DNA from: Myxococcales bacterium
GTDB lineage: Bacteria > Myxococcota > Bradymonadia > UBA7976 > UBA1532
Direction: 5' to 3'
NCBI GenBank assembly: GCA_020430675.1
Contig: JAGQJJ010000072.1
Coordinates: 1 to 10,714, forward strand
Length of the DNA stretch: 10,714 nucleotides
Position numbers and translations under genes: made by a program. Positions 1 to 6,464 of this stretch are shown in pieces. The notes under the pieces were generated by a model. It did not search any database, was not told the origin of the DNA, and worked only from the letters and a program-made list of their open reading frames with translations. Position 1 is the first letter of the stretch. Each line of letters opens with the position of its first letter.

Positions 1-304
1 CAAGGCGCAGCTCAAGCGCGCCCGGCGCGTCGACGGCAAATGGAAGGTTGAAATGGTGGGCCAGTCGGCCGATGAGTTCACCTTCTTCGACCTGACCGCG
101 ATCGACGTGGACGGCGACGGCCAGCCCGAGATCGCCGCGCAGGGCAACAAGCACCTCACGATTTTTGGCACCGCGGCCGGCGTCGCCGGGCGCGTCGTCG
201 CCGACTTCGAGCCGGTGCTCAACACCGCCCTCGGCCGCGATGCGCAAGGCCTCGTGCTGTTCGTGCCGGCCCGACCGGCGACGCGCGCGGTGGCGTTCAA
301 GTAG
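1..304 (+). CDS. C-terminal fragment of an FG-GAP/VCBS-like repeat protein
   Basis: The reading frame is open from base 2 to a TAG at 302-304 and has no start in the window, so only the last 100 residues of a longer protein are present. The one clear signature is a calcium-loop-like DVDGDG followed by QPEIAAQ and a short beta strand (HLTIFG), at roughly residues 38-56 of the fragment. This is the pattern of FG-GAP/VCBS beta-propeller blades (DxDxDG, then a hydrophobic strand). Such propellers are usually secreted or surface exposed and mediate binding, but the part that would show a signal peptide or a fused domain is missing. The next gene begins 9 nt after the stop, with its ribosome site overlapping this stop codon, so the two are probably co-transcribed. 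Function beyond a probable propeller blade cannot be assigned. Confidence 0.7.
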   Translation, partial: KAQLKRARRVDGKWKVEMVGQSADEFTFFDLTAIDVDGDGQPEIAAQGNKHLTIFGTAAGVAGRVVADFEPVLNTALGRDAQGLVLFVPARPATRAVAFK

Positions 305-308
305 GTGG
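303..308 (+). promoter_or_regulatory. Ribosome binding site that decides the trmL start
   Basis: AGGTGG begins inside the TAG stop of the upstream gene and lies 5 nt before a GTG at 314. A GTG at 305, directly after that stop, is also in frame but would lie within this site. The Shine-Dalgarno position and the alignment of the N-terminus with E. coli TrmL both favour 314. Confidence 0.55.
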
Positions 309-313
309 GTGCG

Positions 314-760
314 GTGCGCGTTGTCCTCATCCACCCACTGATTCCCCAGAACACGGGCAGCGTCGGCCGCCTGTGCGCGGCGACCGGCACCAAGCTGGTC
401 TTGGTCGAGCCACTGGGATTCAGCTTGGAAGACCGCTACTTGAAGCGCGCCGGCCTCGACTACTGGCCGTGGATCGACCTTGAGGTCACGCCAGACTGGA
501 AGACCGCGTTTGGCAACGGCCGCCCCTGGCTGTTCACCGCGCATGCCGAGCGGTCCTACACCGAAGTCGCGTACGCCGAGGGCGATTTGCTGGTCTTCGG
601 GTGCGAGACCACGGGTCTGCCCGCCGACGTGATGGAGACGGTGCCGTCCGAGCAGCAGGTGCGCATCCCCATGGTCAACGCCAATGTGCGCAGCCTGAAC
701 CTGGCCCAATGCGCGGCGATCGCGCTGTACGAAGCGCGCCGGCAGCTCGGGCTCACCTGA
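314..760 (+). CDS. trmL: tRNA (cytidine/uridine(34)-2'-O)-methyltransferase TrmL
   Basis: This is a SPOUT-class (SpoU/TrmH family) enzyme that uses S-adenosylmethionine to methylate the 2'-OH of the wobble nucleotide 34 in certain leucine tRNAs, in the cytoplasm. From the GTG at 314 it has 148 residues, close to the roughly 155 of minimal TrmL proteins, which consist of the knotted catalytic domain alone. Visible motifs, in order, are PQNTGSVGRLCAATG (residues 11-25, with the conserved Asn and Arg19), EPLGF and RAGLDY (32-50), the AdoMet-loop motif FGCETTGLP (95-103), and RIPM followed by RSLNL (117-130), which form the trefoil knot. The usual Pro after FG is Cys here, a mild substitution. 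The gene follows the upstream frame by 9 nt and probably shares its transcript. A start at 305 would add three residues. Assignment to TrmL rather than another SpoU enzyme rests on length and the AGLDY motif. Confidence 0.93.
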   Translation: MRVVLIHPLIPQNTGSVGRLCAATGTKLVLVEPLGFSLEDRYLKRAGLDYWPWIDLEVTPDWKTAFGNGRPWLFTAHAERSYTEVAYAEGDLLVFGCETTGLPADVMETVPSEQQVRIPMVNANVRSLNLAQCAAIALYEARRQLGLT

Positions 761-819
761 TCCTCGACGGCGCGGCGCAACCGCCTGGTGGGCCGGCGCG
801 TCCCACTGCGGGAGGTCTC

Positions 820-1194
820 ATGGATCCGACGATCGAAGACTGGCTGAGCCGCGCCGAGCAAGAGCTGGCCGGGGCCGATGAGAGCTGGCGCGGCGGCAAC
901 GCGGGGCGCGGCCGCGTAGGCTCTCGGCGCGCGGCGGGCATGGCCATCGTCGCCTGGCTGACCGCCGAGCCGCAGGAAGGCTACGGCCGCAACTTCATGC
1001 ACCACCTCAACGCGCTGGCCGACGACGAGCGTTTTGCGGCGGGGGTGCGCGAGGCGGCGTGGCGGCTGGCGGCGCGGCCGGCGCCCGGCGTGGGCTGGCG
1101 CGTTGAGCCGCCGAGGCCGCTCACGCCGATGGCCGACGCCCAGTTGATCGGTGACTTCTGCCGGAAACGGCTGGCGGCCCTGGTCACGCCCTGA
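820..1194 (+). CDS. Small helical protein, possibly HEPN-like
   Basis: This frame encodes 124 residues from an ATG at 820, preceded by GGAGG at 811-815 (4 nt spacing). The frame is open much further upstream, but that part overlaps trmL, and the ribosome site fixes the start. The protein is predicted to be mostly alpha-helical with no signal peptide or membrane segment. Residues about 7-50 (acidic helix, then GNAGRGRVGSRRAAGMAI, then a helix ending AWL) followed by YGRNFMHHLNALADDE (about 55-70) resemble the two long helices of HEPN proteins. In that family, Arg/Lys- and His-containing positions may serve RNA cleavage or nucleotide binding. The canonical R-x4-6-H motif is not clearly present, so the resemblance is only suggestive. 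The gene converges on the hydrolase lipoprotein with a 15 bp gap. No function is assigned; it may be a conserved hypothetical of this lineage. Confidence 0.75.
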   Translation: MDPTIEDWLSRAEQELAGADESWRGGNAGRGRVGSRRAAGMAIVAWLTAEPQEGYGRNFMHHLNALADDERFAAGVREAAWRLAARPAPGVGWRVEPPRPLTPMADAQLIGDFCRKRLAALVTP

Positions 1195-1209
1195 CAACCG
1201 TGGCGCGCA

Positions 1210-4059
1210 TCAGCGCGGCACGGAGACCATTTCGGGCGGCAGGGTGCGGTAGTGGGCGTCGATGTGATCGAGCATGTCGAGCAGCGCGCCCTCCCAGTCG
1301 GCGCCGCCGGGTTGGCCGTCGCGGCGCGCGATATGGGTCGTGTAGAAGCTGCCTTGCTTGCAGTCGGCTTCGTCGTCGAGGTCGGTGCGTCCCATGCAAC
1401 CGTCGTCGTCGGCGTCGATCTGGCCATCCTGGTCATTGTCGATGCCATCGGCGCAGCGCGTCGGCTGCGGCCCTTCGCGCTCGGTGCGGTTCTCGGGGCG
1501 TAGGCCGCAAGGCGCGTCGGGCGGGCCGCAGTCGGTCCAGTCGGGCGGGCAGCAATAGAAGGGCACCCGCCCACCGGGCGGCGGGTAGCTCTGCGGCCGG
1601 CAGATATAGCCGCCGCGGCAATCGGCGGTCTCTCGGCACTGCGTGCGGCGCTCGGCGTCGTTGCCCGCGTCGAGCATGCCATCGTGGTCATTGTCGATGC
1701 CATCATTGCAGGCATAGACCTCGCTGTCGCCGCAGGAGCCATCGGGGCTGACGATGATGCTGCGCGCCCAGTAGCCGCGGGTCATGGGATCGACCAGGAA
1801 CGCGCTCGTCGCCGCCAGATCCTCGGGCCCCTGGCCGTAGCCGTGCAGCACCAGCACCACCGGGTAGCGTTCGTTGGCGTTGGCCGGATCGTCGTAGCCC
1901 GGCGGCACCGTGATGGCATAGCGATACTGCTTGCCAAACCGCGGTGACTGGAAGGCGACGACCTCGGACCGGCTGCCATAGCCCGAGCCGGTCGGGCCGT
2001 AGTGCAGGTGTTCCCAGCGGTTGTGCAGCCAGTCATACATCGTCAGGAAGCGGTTGACGGCCTGCACGGTGGTGCCGACGTGCTCGCCGTCATTGGTCTG
2101 GCGCCAGACCTCTTCGGGCAGGTTGGGATCGCCATAGCGCAGGAAGATGCTCTGGCCGAGTTGGCCGAACGGGTCCAGGTAGCGGTCGCTGGCGAAGTAG
2201 GGCGCGGACGGCGAGGTGGGCAGAATGCGCCCGAAGTCATCGTAGACCCGCACGTTCTGCCCGCCGGCCTGCAGGCGACCCATCCAGTGGTTGCCGGCGG
2301 TGGCGAAGTTGAAGATGTCGCGGATGCCGCCATCGGTCCAGACCCGCATGCGGGCGCGCTCTTCGGGCGGCAGCTTGAGGTAGAGCAGGCCGCCGGTGCG
2401 CTCGAAGAACCGCGCCACATTGGGGTTGTAGTCGAACTGGCCGTTGCCTTCGCCGTAGTCGTAGCCGCCGTCGGCGAATTGCGGTGTGCCGGCGACGCCG
2501 TCGAGGCCCAGATCCTGCCAGGGCTCGCCCCCATCGCCGCCGCAGTCGTTGGCGCCGTCGAACATCCAGTTGCCCTCGGTGCCAAGCGGGTTGCGGTACC
2601 AGTCGTAATCGTCGCCGGCCGGGTCGGGCCGCGTGATGGGGTCGTAGCCGGGCTCGTCGATGCTGGCCACGCCGTCGCAGCCGAAATCGTCGAATGGCTC
2701 GCTGGGGTCGCGGATGACCGGCTCGAACAGATCGCGGCGGCCGTTGAAGTTCACGTCGACGGCGTAGGCGATCTCCATCGGCCGCGTATGGGCGGCGTCG
2801 CCGTCAAAGTCTCCGCGGGGGTCGCCATCTTCGCCGTCGCAATAGGCGATGACCGGCAGGCTGCCGTCGGGGTTGTACTCGTCGTCGTAGAAGCCCTCGG
2901 CGATGGTGAACGTGTCGGCGGGTGGGCAATCGTCGCCTCGACACTCGGCCGCGCAGCGCGCGCCGTCAGGGCGTTGCATCTCGTCAAGGGGCATGCCGGG
3001 CGGCAGGTAGCCGCTCTCGGGATTGTAGAGGCTGGGCGCGCCGTAGGCGAAACTCAAGTCCTGGAAAAGCTTGACGTATTCGCTGCGGTCAAAGGTGCCG
3101 CCGCTGCGGCTGAAGTACCAATGATTGTAGTCGACCGTGTGTTCGAACTGCTGGGTCGGCGGTGGCAGGCCGCACCACGAACCGACGCCATCGCCTTCGC
3201 CGGCGCGGCAGAAGCCGCCGCTGAGGCGGTTGCCGATGTAGTCGAGCAGATACGGCCAATCGACCGCGCCGCCGAGGGGCAGGATGAAGTCGAACTTGTC
3301 GTGGTGCTTCATGCCCAGATAGGCGGCGGCGCCGGCGCCCATGCTGATGCCGGCGATGGCACGATAGGCGTAGTAGCGCTCGATCGGCTCGCCCGCGTCC
3401 GGCGGATAGCCGAGCTGAAAGACGCCAAGTCCGGGCGTATCAAACGAAAATGTGCCCGCGATCGGGTCGTATTCGGCGTTGACCACCGGGGGCTCGGCCA
3501 CATAGCCGTAGCGGTCCGACCGCCAAAAGAGGCGCAGGTGGCGGTTGAGCACGGCGTGTGGCCGATCGGGCGCGCTGAAGACGAGCGTGACGCGCCCGGG
3601 TTTGAGCAGCGGTTGCGGGGCCGCGGCGGCGACGCGCAGGGCCGGGCCAAGCGGCACATGGCCTTCGGCGACGATGTCGTCGGCGCAGTCGAGCGTCAGG
3701 TCGATGGCACCGGTGAGCGCATCGGCCGGCAGCACGAAGGCGGCGTCGATCAACGCGCCGTCACCGATCTGCGCCGCGCCGCCCTCGGCGTCGAAGCGGG
3801 CGGTCACCGGCGCGCCGCAGGACGATGGCCGCGCGACGAGCGCCGGGTCGGGCGCCATCGGCGCCGCGTCTTCAACCGGGCCGGCGTCCGCCGGCGGCGT
3901 GGCGTCGATCGGTGGCCGGGGGTCAGGGGTTTCGGCCTGATCGACCCGCACTCGGGCGTCGATCGGGTCGGCGGCCGGGTCGTCATCGTCGCAGGCCAGC
4001 AGCAGAAGGGGCACGGCCATCGAGAGCAGCGCCGAGAGCCGGCGGATGGAGCAGGGCAA
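1210..4059 (-). CDS. Lipoprotein with circularly permuted esterase D-like alpha/beta hydrolase and Cys/Asp-rich insertion
   Basis: From the TTG at 4059 the product has 949 residues. The N-terminus is a lipoprotein signal (PCSIRR, hydrophobic stretch, LLLLAC; lipidated Cys23), then an acidic, Pro-rich linker to about residue 75. Residues 80-225 look like a beta-sandwich region. At 230-270 come YRAIAGISMGAGAAAYLG and the following FDFILPLGG, an exact match to the nucleophile elbow of esterase D-type hydrolases (GxSxG, Ser239). A long middle region (280-560) is rich in Asp, Gly and Cys. RVWTDGGIRDIF (573-584) and NDGEH (656-660) may hold the acid and base, Asp581 and His660. Residues 713-776 (YRYAITVPPGYD, then VVLVLHGYGQG, then SPDG) and 905-939 (FYTTH, then ALLDMLDHIDAHYRT) are the parts that normally precede the nucleophile elbow. 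They are split by about 125 residues carrying two C-x-DGIDND-x-DG repeats. Expected location is membrane-anchored, periplasmic or outer surface. Substrate unknown. Starts further upstream, to 4161, are possible but lack the signal-peptide logic. Confidence 0.88.
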   Translation of the reverse strand: MPCSIRRLSALLSMAVPLLLLACDDDDPAADPIDARVRVDQAETPDPRPPIDATPPADAGPVEDAAPMAPDPALVARPSSCGAPVTARFDAEGGAAQIGDGALIDAAFVLPADALTGAIDLTLDCADDIVAEGHVPLGPALRVAAAAPQPLLKPGRVTLVFSAPDRPHAVLNRHLRLFWRSDRYGYVAEPPVVNAEYDPIAGTFSFDTPGLGVFQLGYPPDAGEPIERYYAYRAIAGISMGAGAAAYLGMKHHDKFDFILPLGGAVDWPYLLDYIGNRLSGGFCRAGEGDGVGSWCGLPPPTQQFEHTVDYNHWYFSRSGGTFDRSEYVKLFQDLSFAYGAPSLYNPESGYLPPGMPLDEMQRPDGARCAAECRGDDCPPADTFTIAEGFYDDEYNPDGSLPVIAYCDGEDGDPRGDFDGDAAHTRPMEIAYAVDVNFNGRRDLFEPVIRDPSEPFDDFGCDGVASIDEPGYDPITRPDPAGDDYDWYRNPLGTEGNWMFDGANDCGGDGGEPWQDLGLDGVAGTPQFADGGYDYGEGNGQFDYNPNVARFFERTGGLLYLKLPPEERARMRVWTDGGIRDIFNFATAGNHWMGRLQAGGQNVRVYDDFGRILPTSPSAPYFASDRYLDPFGQLGQSIFLRYGDPNLPEEVWRQTNDGEHVGTTVQAVNRFLTMYDWLHNRWEHLHYGPTGSGYGSRSEVVAFQSPRFGKQYRYAITVPPGYDDPANANERYPVVLVLHGYGQGPEDLAATSAFLVDPMTRGYWARSIIVSPDGSCGDSEVYACNDGIDNDHDGMLDAGNDAERRTQCRETADCRGGYICRPQSYPPPGGRVPFYCCPPDWTDCGPPDAPCGLRPENRTEREGPQPTRCADGIDNDQDGQIDADDDGCMGRTDLDDEADCKQGSFYTTHIARRDGQPGGADWEGALLDMLDHIDAHYRTLPPEMVSVPR
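1423..1449 (-). repeat. Copy 1 of a 27 bp direct repeat encoding the DGIDND-x-DG motif
   Basis: On the plus strand, 1430-1449 is identical over 20 bp to 1685-1704. With a 7 bp upstream extension containing one mismatch, the repeat reaches 27 bp. It encodes the core DGIDND-x-DG of the calcium-loop-like repeat inside the hydrolase lipoprotein. Near-identity at DNA level in both copies points to recent internal duplication or strong codon constraint. Confidence 0.8.
1678..1704 (-). repeat. Copy 2 of the 27 bp direct repeat in the hydrolase lipoprotein
   Basis: Partner of the copy at 1423-1449, 255 bp away and in the same reading frame (255 is divisible by 3). It encodes CNDGIDNDHDG, whereas the other copy encodes CADGIDNDQDG. 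Sequence between the two copies is Cys-rich and not repeated. Confidence 0.8.
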
Positions 4060-4064
4060 CAGGA

Positions 4065-4069
4065 CCTCC
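4065..4069 (-). promoter_or_regulatory. Ribosome binding site supporting a TTG start for the lipoprotein
   Basis: Read on the minus strand, GGAGG (4069 to 4065) is followed by TCCTG and a TTG at 4059-4057, a 5 nt spacing. Starting there gives a compact signal peptide (two Arg, hydrophobic core, LLAC lipobox). Upstream in-frame starts would add up to 34 charged residues in front of the signal peptide. Confidence 0.55.
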
Positions 4070-4174
4070 ACGGCACGTCGGTGGTTGGCAGCGCGCGCCG
4101 GTTGCGGTACCACCTCGCCAACGCGCAGCGGTATTCCTAACCGGTCACGCCGAACTGTCACAAGGGGGAGGCCC

Positions 4175-4837
4175 GTGCAGATCGAGATCCTCTACTTTGC
4201 CGCCGCCCGCGAGCGGGCCGGCCAGGGGCACGAAGTCTTCGATTTGGCAGCGGGGGCCGACGTGCGGACGTTGGTGACCGCGGTGGTCGCGCGGCATCCG
4301 GCCCTTGAACCGCTGCTGCCATTCTTGCGGATCGCGGTGAACGAGGCGTTTGAGGACGACCACGCGCGCCCGTTGGCCGCGGGCGACACGGTTGCGTTCA
4401 TCCCCCCGGTCTCGGGCGGCGCTCCGCTTGTGGCACTGACCGAAGCGCCGGTCGACCCCCGCGCGGTCGAGGCGTTGGTCGCCGGGCCGGACCGCGGCGC
4501 CATCCTGACCTTTGTCGGCACGGTGCGGGACCACACCGGCCCCCATGGCGTGGTGCGGCTCGAATACGAGGCCTATGCCTCGATGGCGCTCAAGGCGCTG
4601 GAAGCCATTCGCCTGGAAGCCGTCGAGCGCTGGCCCGGGGTGCGCGTCGCCCTGCATCACCGGCTGGGCATCGTCGACGTGGGCGAGGCATCGGTGGTGA
4701 TCGCCGCGGCCGCTGCGCATCGGGCCGATGCCTTTGAGGCCTGCCGGCATGTCATCGAGCGGCTCAAGCAGGACGTGCCCATCTTCAAGCGCGAGGTGCG
4801 CGCCGATGGCAGCGTCTGGGTCGGCCTGGGCTCCTGA
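4175..4837 (+). CDS. moaD-moaE: Fused molybdopterin synthase, MoaD-MoaE
   Basis: Molybdopterin synthase adds the two dithiolene sulfurs to cyclic pyranopterin monophosphate in molybdenum cofactor synthesis, in the cytoplasm. Here both subunits are one 220-residue chain. Residues 1-82 are a ubiquitin-like MoaD (QIEILYFAAARERAG at the start, PPVSGG at the end; E. coli MoaD is 81 residues and ends in the same GG). Residues 86-220 are MoaE: GAILTFVGTVRDH with Arg118, YEAY and MALKAL (131-142), HHRLGIVDVGEASV (161-174), AHRADAFEAC (181-190) and the active-site segment LKQDVPIFKRE with Lys198 and Lys205. All key residues appear intact. MoaD normally needs a free C-terminal Gly for thiocarboxylation, so Gly81-Gly82 being internal implies cleavage after Gly82, as reported for the M. 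tuberculosis fusion MoaX. The GTG start is preceded by AAGGGGGAGG at 4162-4171. No other moa gene is in the window. Confidence 0.95.
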   Translation: MQIEILYFAAARERAGQGHEVFDLAAGADVRTLVTAVVARHPALEPLLPFLRIAVNEAFEDDHARPLAAGDTVAFIPPVSGGAPLVALTEAPVDPRAVEALVAGPDRGAILTFVGTVRDHTGPHGVVRLEYEAYASMALKALEAIRLEAVERWPGVRVALHHRLGIVDVGEASVVIAAAAAHRADAFEACRHVIERLKQDVPIFKREVRADGSVWVGLGS

Positions 4838-4843
4838 TGGCGC

Positions 4844-6148
4844 TCAGGCGGCTGCGTCGGTCGGCCCAAACTTGCGGGCGCCGGCGCGCAGGGCGCGGCG
4901 GGTGGCTTTGTCGATCGGGCCCACGCAGCAGGCCACGTAGCCTCGGGGCTCGATGAGGCGGCGCGCGACGCGGCGCAGGTCATCGGTGGTGATGCGATCA
5001 AACGCCGCGATGCGGTCCGCGGGGCCGGGCGGCGCATCGGTGTATAGATAGGGCGCGCCATGCAATGAGACCAGCCCGTCGGGCGTGTCCAGCGCGCTCT
5101 CGATGGCCCAGCGCGCCCGGAAGCGCACCCGCGCCAGCTCTTCGCCTTCGGGCGGCGCGCTGATCAACCCCTCGATCAAGCGCTGGGCTTCGGTGAAGAA
5201 GGTGCGCACCTTGCCCGGGCTGACCTGCGCGCCCAGTTCGAAGGCGCCGGTATCGGGGTAATGCTCCCAGAGCGCCCACTGGTCGTAGGCCAGGCCCAGC
5301 TCGCCCCCGAGACGGCGGTGCATGCGGCTGGCGAGCCCGTCATCGAGCGCGATGCGCAGCAGCGCAAACGCGGCGGCGTCGGGATCAGCGCGCCCCGGCG
5401 TGCGCAAGACCAGCCGGCAATCGCATTGGCTGCGGTGGTCGTCGACCAGGTCGATCACCGGACCCTCGGGCAAGGCGCCCGGCGGCGCGGGTTCGGTCCG
5501 CTGCCCGGCCGGCAACCGGCCCAGCGCGTCGCGGGTGATGGCCATCAACTCGTCAACCGACTGCGGGCCGACCGCGGTGGCCACCATGTTTGCCGCGCCA
5601 TAGAAGCGCGCGTGGTGGCGGCGCAGGTCGGCGACGCCGAAGCGGCGCAAATGGGCGAGCTCGCCGATGACGCTCTGGCCAATGGGCGAGGCGGGCCACA
5701 GCGCGCGGCGTGAGAGCGTCTCGGCGTCGACCCGGCGGCCGTCTTCGTCGAACTCGTCGAGGGCCTCTTCCAAGATAATCGCGCGCTCGCTCTCGATCGA
5801 CGCGAAGCGGGGGCTGCCGAGCAGCGCGCCCACCAGTCGGGCGCTCTCGGTGAGGCGATCGGCGGCGACCCAATGCTCGAAGCGCGTCGAGTCGCGCGTG
5901 GTGCTGGCGTCGAGCGCCGCGCCGAGCCGCTCGGAGGCTTCGTTGACCGCCTCGGGCGTGGGCAGGCCGTCGCAGCCCTGGAAGATCATGTGTTCGAGGA
6001 AGTGGCTCAGCCCCGAGTCTTGAGGCGCCTCGAAGCGTGCGCCGACCCGCACATCGACGCAGAACATCGCGGTGCTGGCCCAGGGCCGGCTGATGGCCAC
6101 GGCCAGCAGGCCATTGGGCAGGCGTTCGCGCACGATATGGGTCTTCAT
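4844..6148 (-). CDS. M16 family zinc metallopeptidase (insulinase-like)
   Basis: This 434-residue protein is the size of a single-chain M16B peptidase, with one active and one structural half. The inverted zinc motif is HFLEH at 49-53 (His49, Glu52, His53), and the distal Glu ligand is in ERAIILEEALDEFDEDG (Glu127 or Glu128). SPIG (154-157) and the following HHARFYGAANMV segment (178-189) are also typical. The second half shows LASRMHRRLGGELGLAY and YPDTGAFELG (272-306), the family's C-terminal domain signature. There is no signal peptide, so a cytoplasmic location or unusual export is likely. Such enzymes degrade or process peptides inside a clamshell chamber; some M16B proteins are partners of inactive paralogues, but no second M16 gene is adjacent. 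The ATG at 6148 lies downstream of the divergent promoter region and lacks a strong Shine-Dalgarno. The 3' end is 6 bp from the convergent moaD-moaE stop. Substrate unknown. Confidence 0.94.
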   Translation of the reverse strand: MKTHIVRERLPNGLLAVAISRPWASTAMFCVDVRVGARFEAPQDSGLSHFLEHMIFQGCDGLPTPEAVNEASERLGAALDASTTRDSTRFEHWVAADRLTESARLVGALLGSPRFASIESERAIILEEALDEFDEDGRRVDAETLSRRALWPASPIGQSVIGELAHLRRFGVADLRRHHARFYGAANMVATAVGPQSVDELMAITRDALGRLPAGQRTEPAPPGALPEGPVIDLVDDHRSQCDCRLVLRTPGRADPDAAAFALLRIALDDGLASRMHRRLGGELGLAYDQWALWEHYPDTGAFELGAQVSPGKVRTFFTEAQRLIEGLISAPPEGEELARVRFRARWAIESALDTPDGLVSLHGAPYLYTDAPPGPADRIAAFDRITTDDLRRVARRLIEPRGYVACCVGPIDKATRRALRAGARKFGPTDAAA

Positions 6149-6156
6149 CGCCGCGG

Positions 6157-6185
6157 AGCATGCGCAAAAGAAAATGTTTTGACAA
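6157..6185 (-). promoter_or_regulatory. Candidate sigma70-type promoter for the M16 peptidase gene
   Basis: On the minus strand TTGTCA (6185-6180, 5 of 6 to consensus) is separated by 17 nt, including an A/T-rich run, from CATGCT (6162-6157, 3 of 6). Initiation here would leave almost no leader before the ATG at 6148, consistent with the poor Shine-Dalgarno. The hexamer shares bases with the plus-strand TTGACA. Confidence 0.3.
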
Positions 6186-6207
6186 GCGGGACAATGTGGC
6201 GATTAAT
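6179..6207 (+). promoter_or_regulatory. Near-consensus sigma70 promoter for the small membrane protein gene
   Basis: TTGACA at 6179-6184 is a perfect -35 hexamer. A 17 nt spacer leads to ATTAAT at 6202-6207 (4 of 6 to TATAAT), within the palindrome GATTAATC. The region is conspicuously A/T-rich for this genome. Transcription would begin near 6213-6216, about 25 nt before the ATG at 6240. This is the clearest promoter in the window. Confidence 0.6.
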
Positions 6208-6239
6208 CACACATGTAACCTTCTGTAAGGCGGTGAACG

Positions 6240-6392
6240 ATGAAGGTGTTGGCGATCTTTGGCGGCGCAGGCATCCTGACCTCGGCCCTGGCCGGCGGCG
6301 AAGCGGCGATCGTGCTGGGCAATCTGGCCGTCGTGGCCGCGGCGAGCGCGCTCTTCCTGGGCACCCTCAGCATCGAACGTCTGCGCGGCTGA
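6240..6392 (+). CDS. Small hydrophobic membrane protein, 50 residues
   Basis: An ATG at 6240 opens a 50-codon frame ending at TGA 6390-6392. It starts MKVLAIFGGAGIL and ends LGTLSIERLRG. Residues about 3-19 and 22-43 are two hydrophobic stretches rich in Ala, Gly and Leu, separated by Gly-Gly-Glu, so a two-pass or hairpin inner-membrane peptide is likely. A positively charged C-terminus (ERLRG) would face the cytoplasm. Support for coding: a strong promoter just upstream, AAGG or GGCGGTG just before the start, and 44 of 50 codons with G or C in the third position. Alternatively the first segment could be a signal peptide, but no good cleavage site or lipobox is visible. The next gene starts 72 nt downstream on the same strand and may be co-transcribed. 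I do not recognise the family. Confidence 0.6.
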   Translation: MKVLAIFGGAGILTSALAGGEAAIVLGNLAVVAAASALFLGTLSIERLRG

Positions 6393-6464
6393 CTTGCGCC
6401 GGGCCGGCGCATCTCCTAAGTTCGCGCCGCCCGCGCATCGTGCCGGCGCGAGCGAGGAGCCCCG

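Noticed and set aside
1210..4059. A frameshift or assembly error as the cause of the unusual hydrolase order
   Set aside because: The frame is continuous for 949 codons with consistent codon use. A frameshift would not relocate the N-terminal strands to the C-terminus, and the sequence just past the stop is another gene on the other strand.
2002..4140. A 712-codon open frame on the plus strand opposite the hydrolase lipoprotein gene
   Set aside because: Its translation is low-complexity Val/Ala/Gly/Arg-rich without recognisable motifs. The minus strand encodes a signal peptide, GxSxG and ordered repeats. Long antisense frames are expected in GC-rich genes.
6195..6211. A CRP-like inverted repeat TGTGG-N7-TCACA overlapping the plus-strand -10
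   Set aside because: The spacing is one base longer than the CRP consensus and one half site deviates, so it may be chance in an A/T-rich promoter.
6219..6230. A small hairpin CCTT-CTGT-AAGG that would cover the ribosome site of the small membrane protein
   Set aside because: Only four base pairs, too weak to claim as a regulatory structure.
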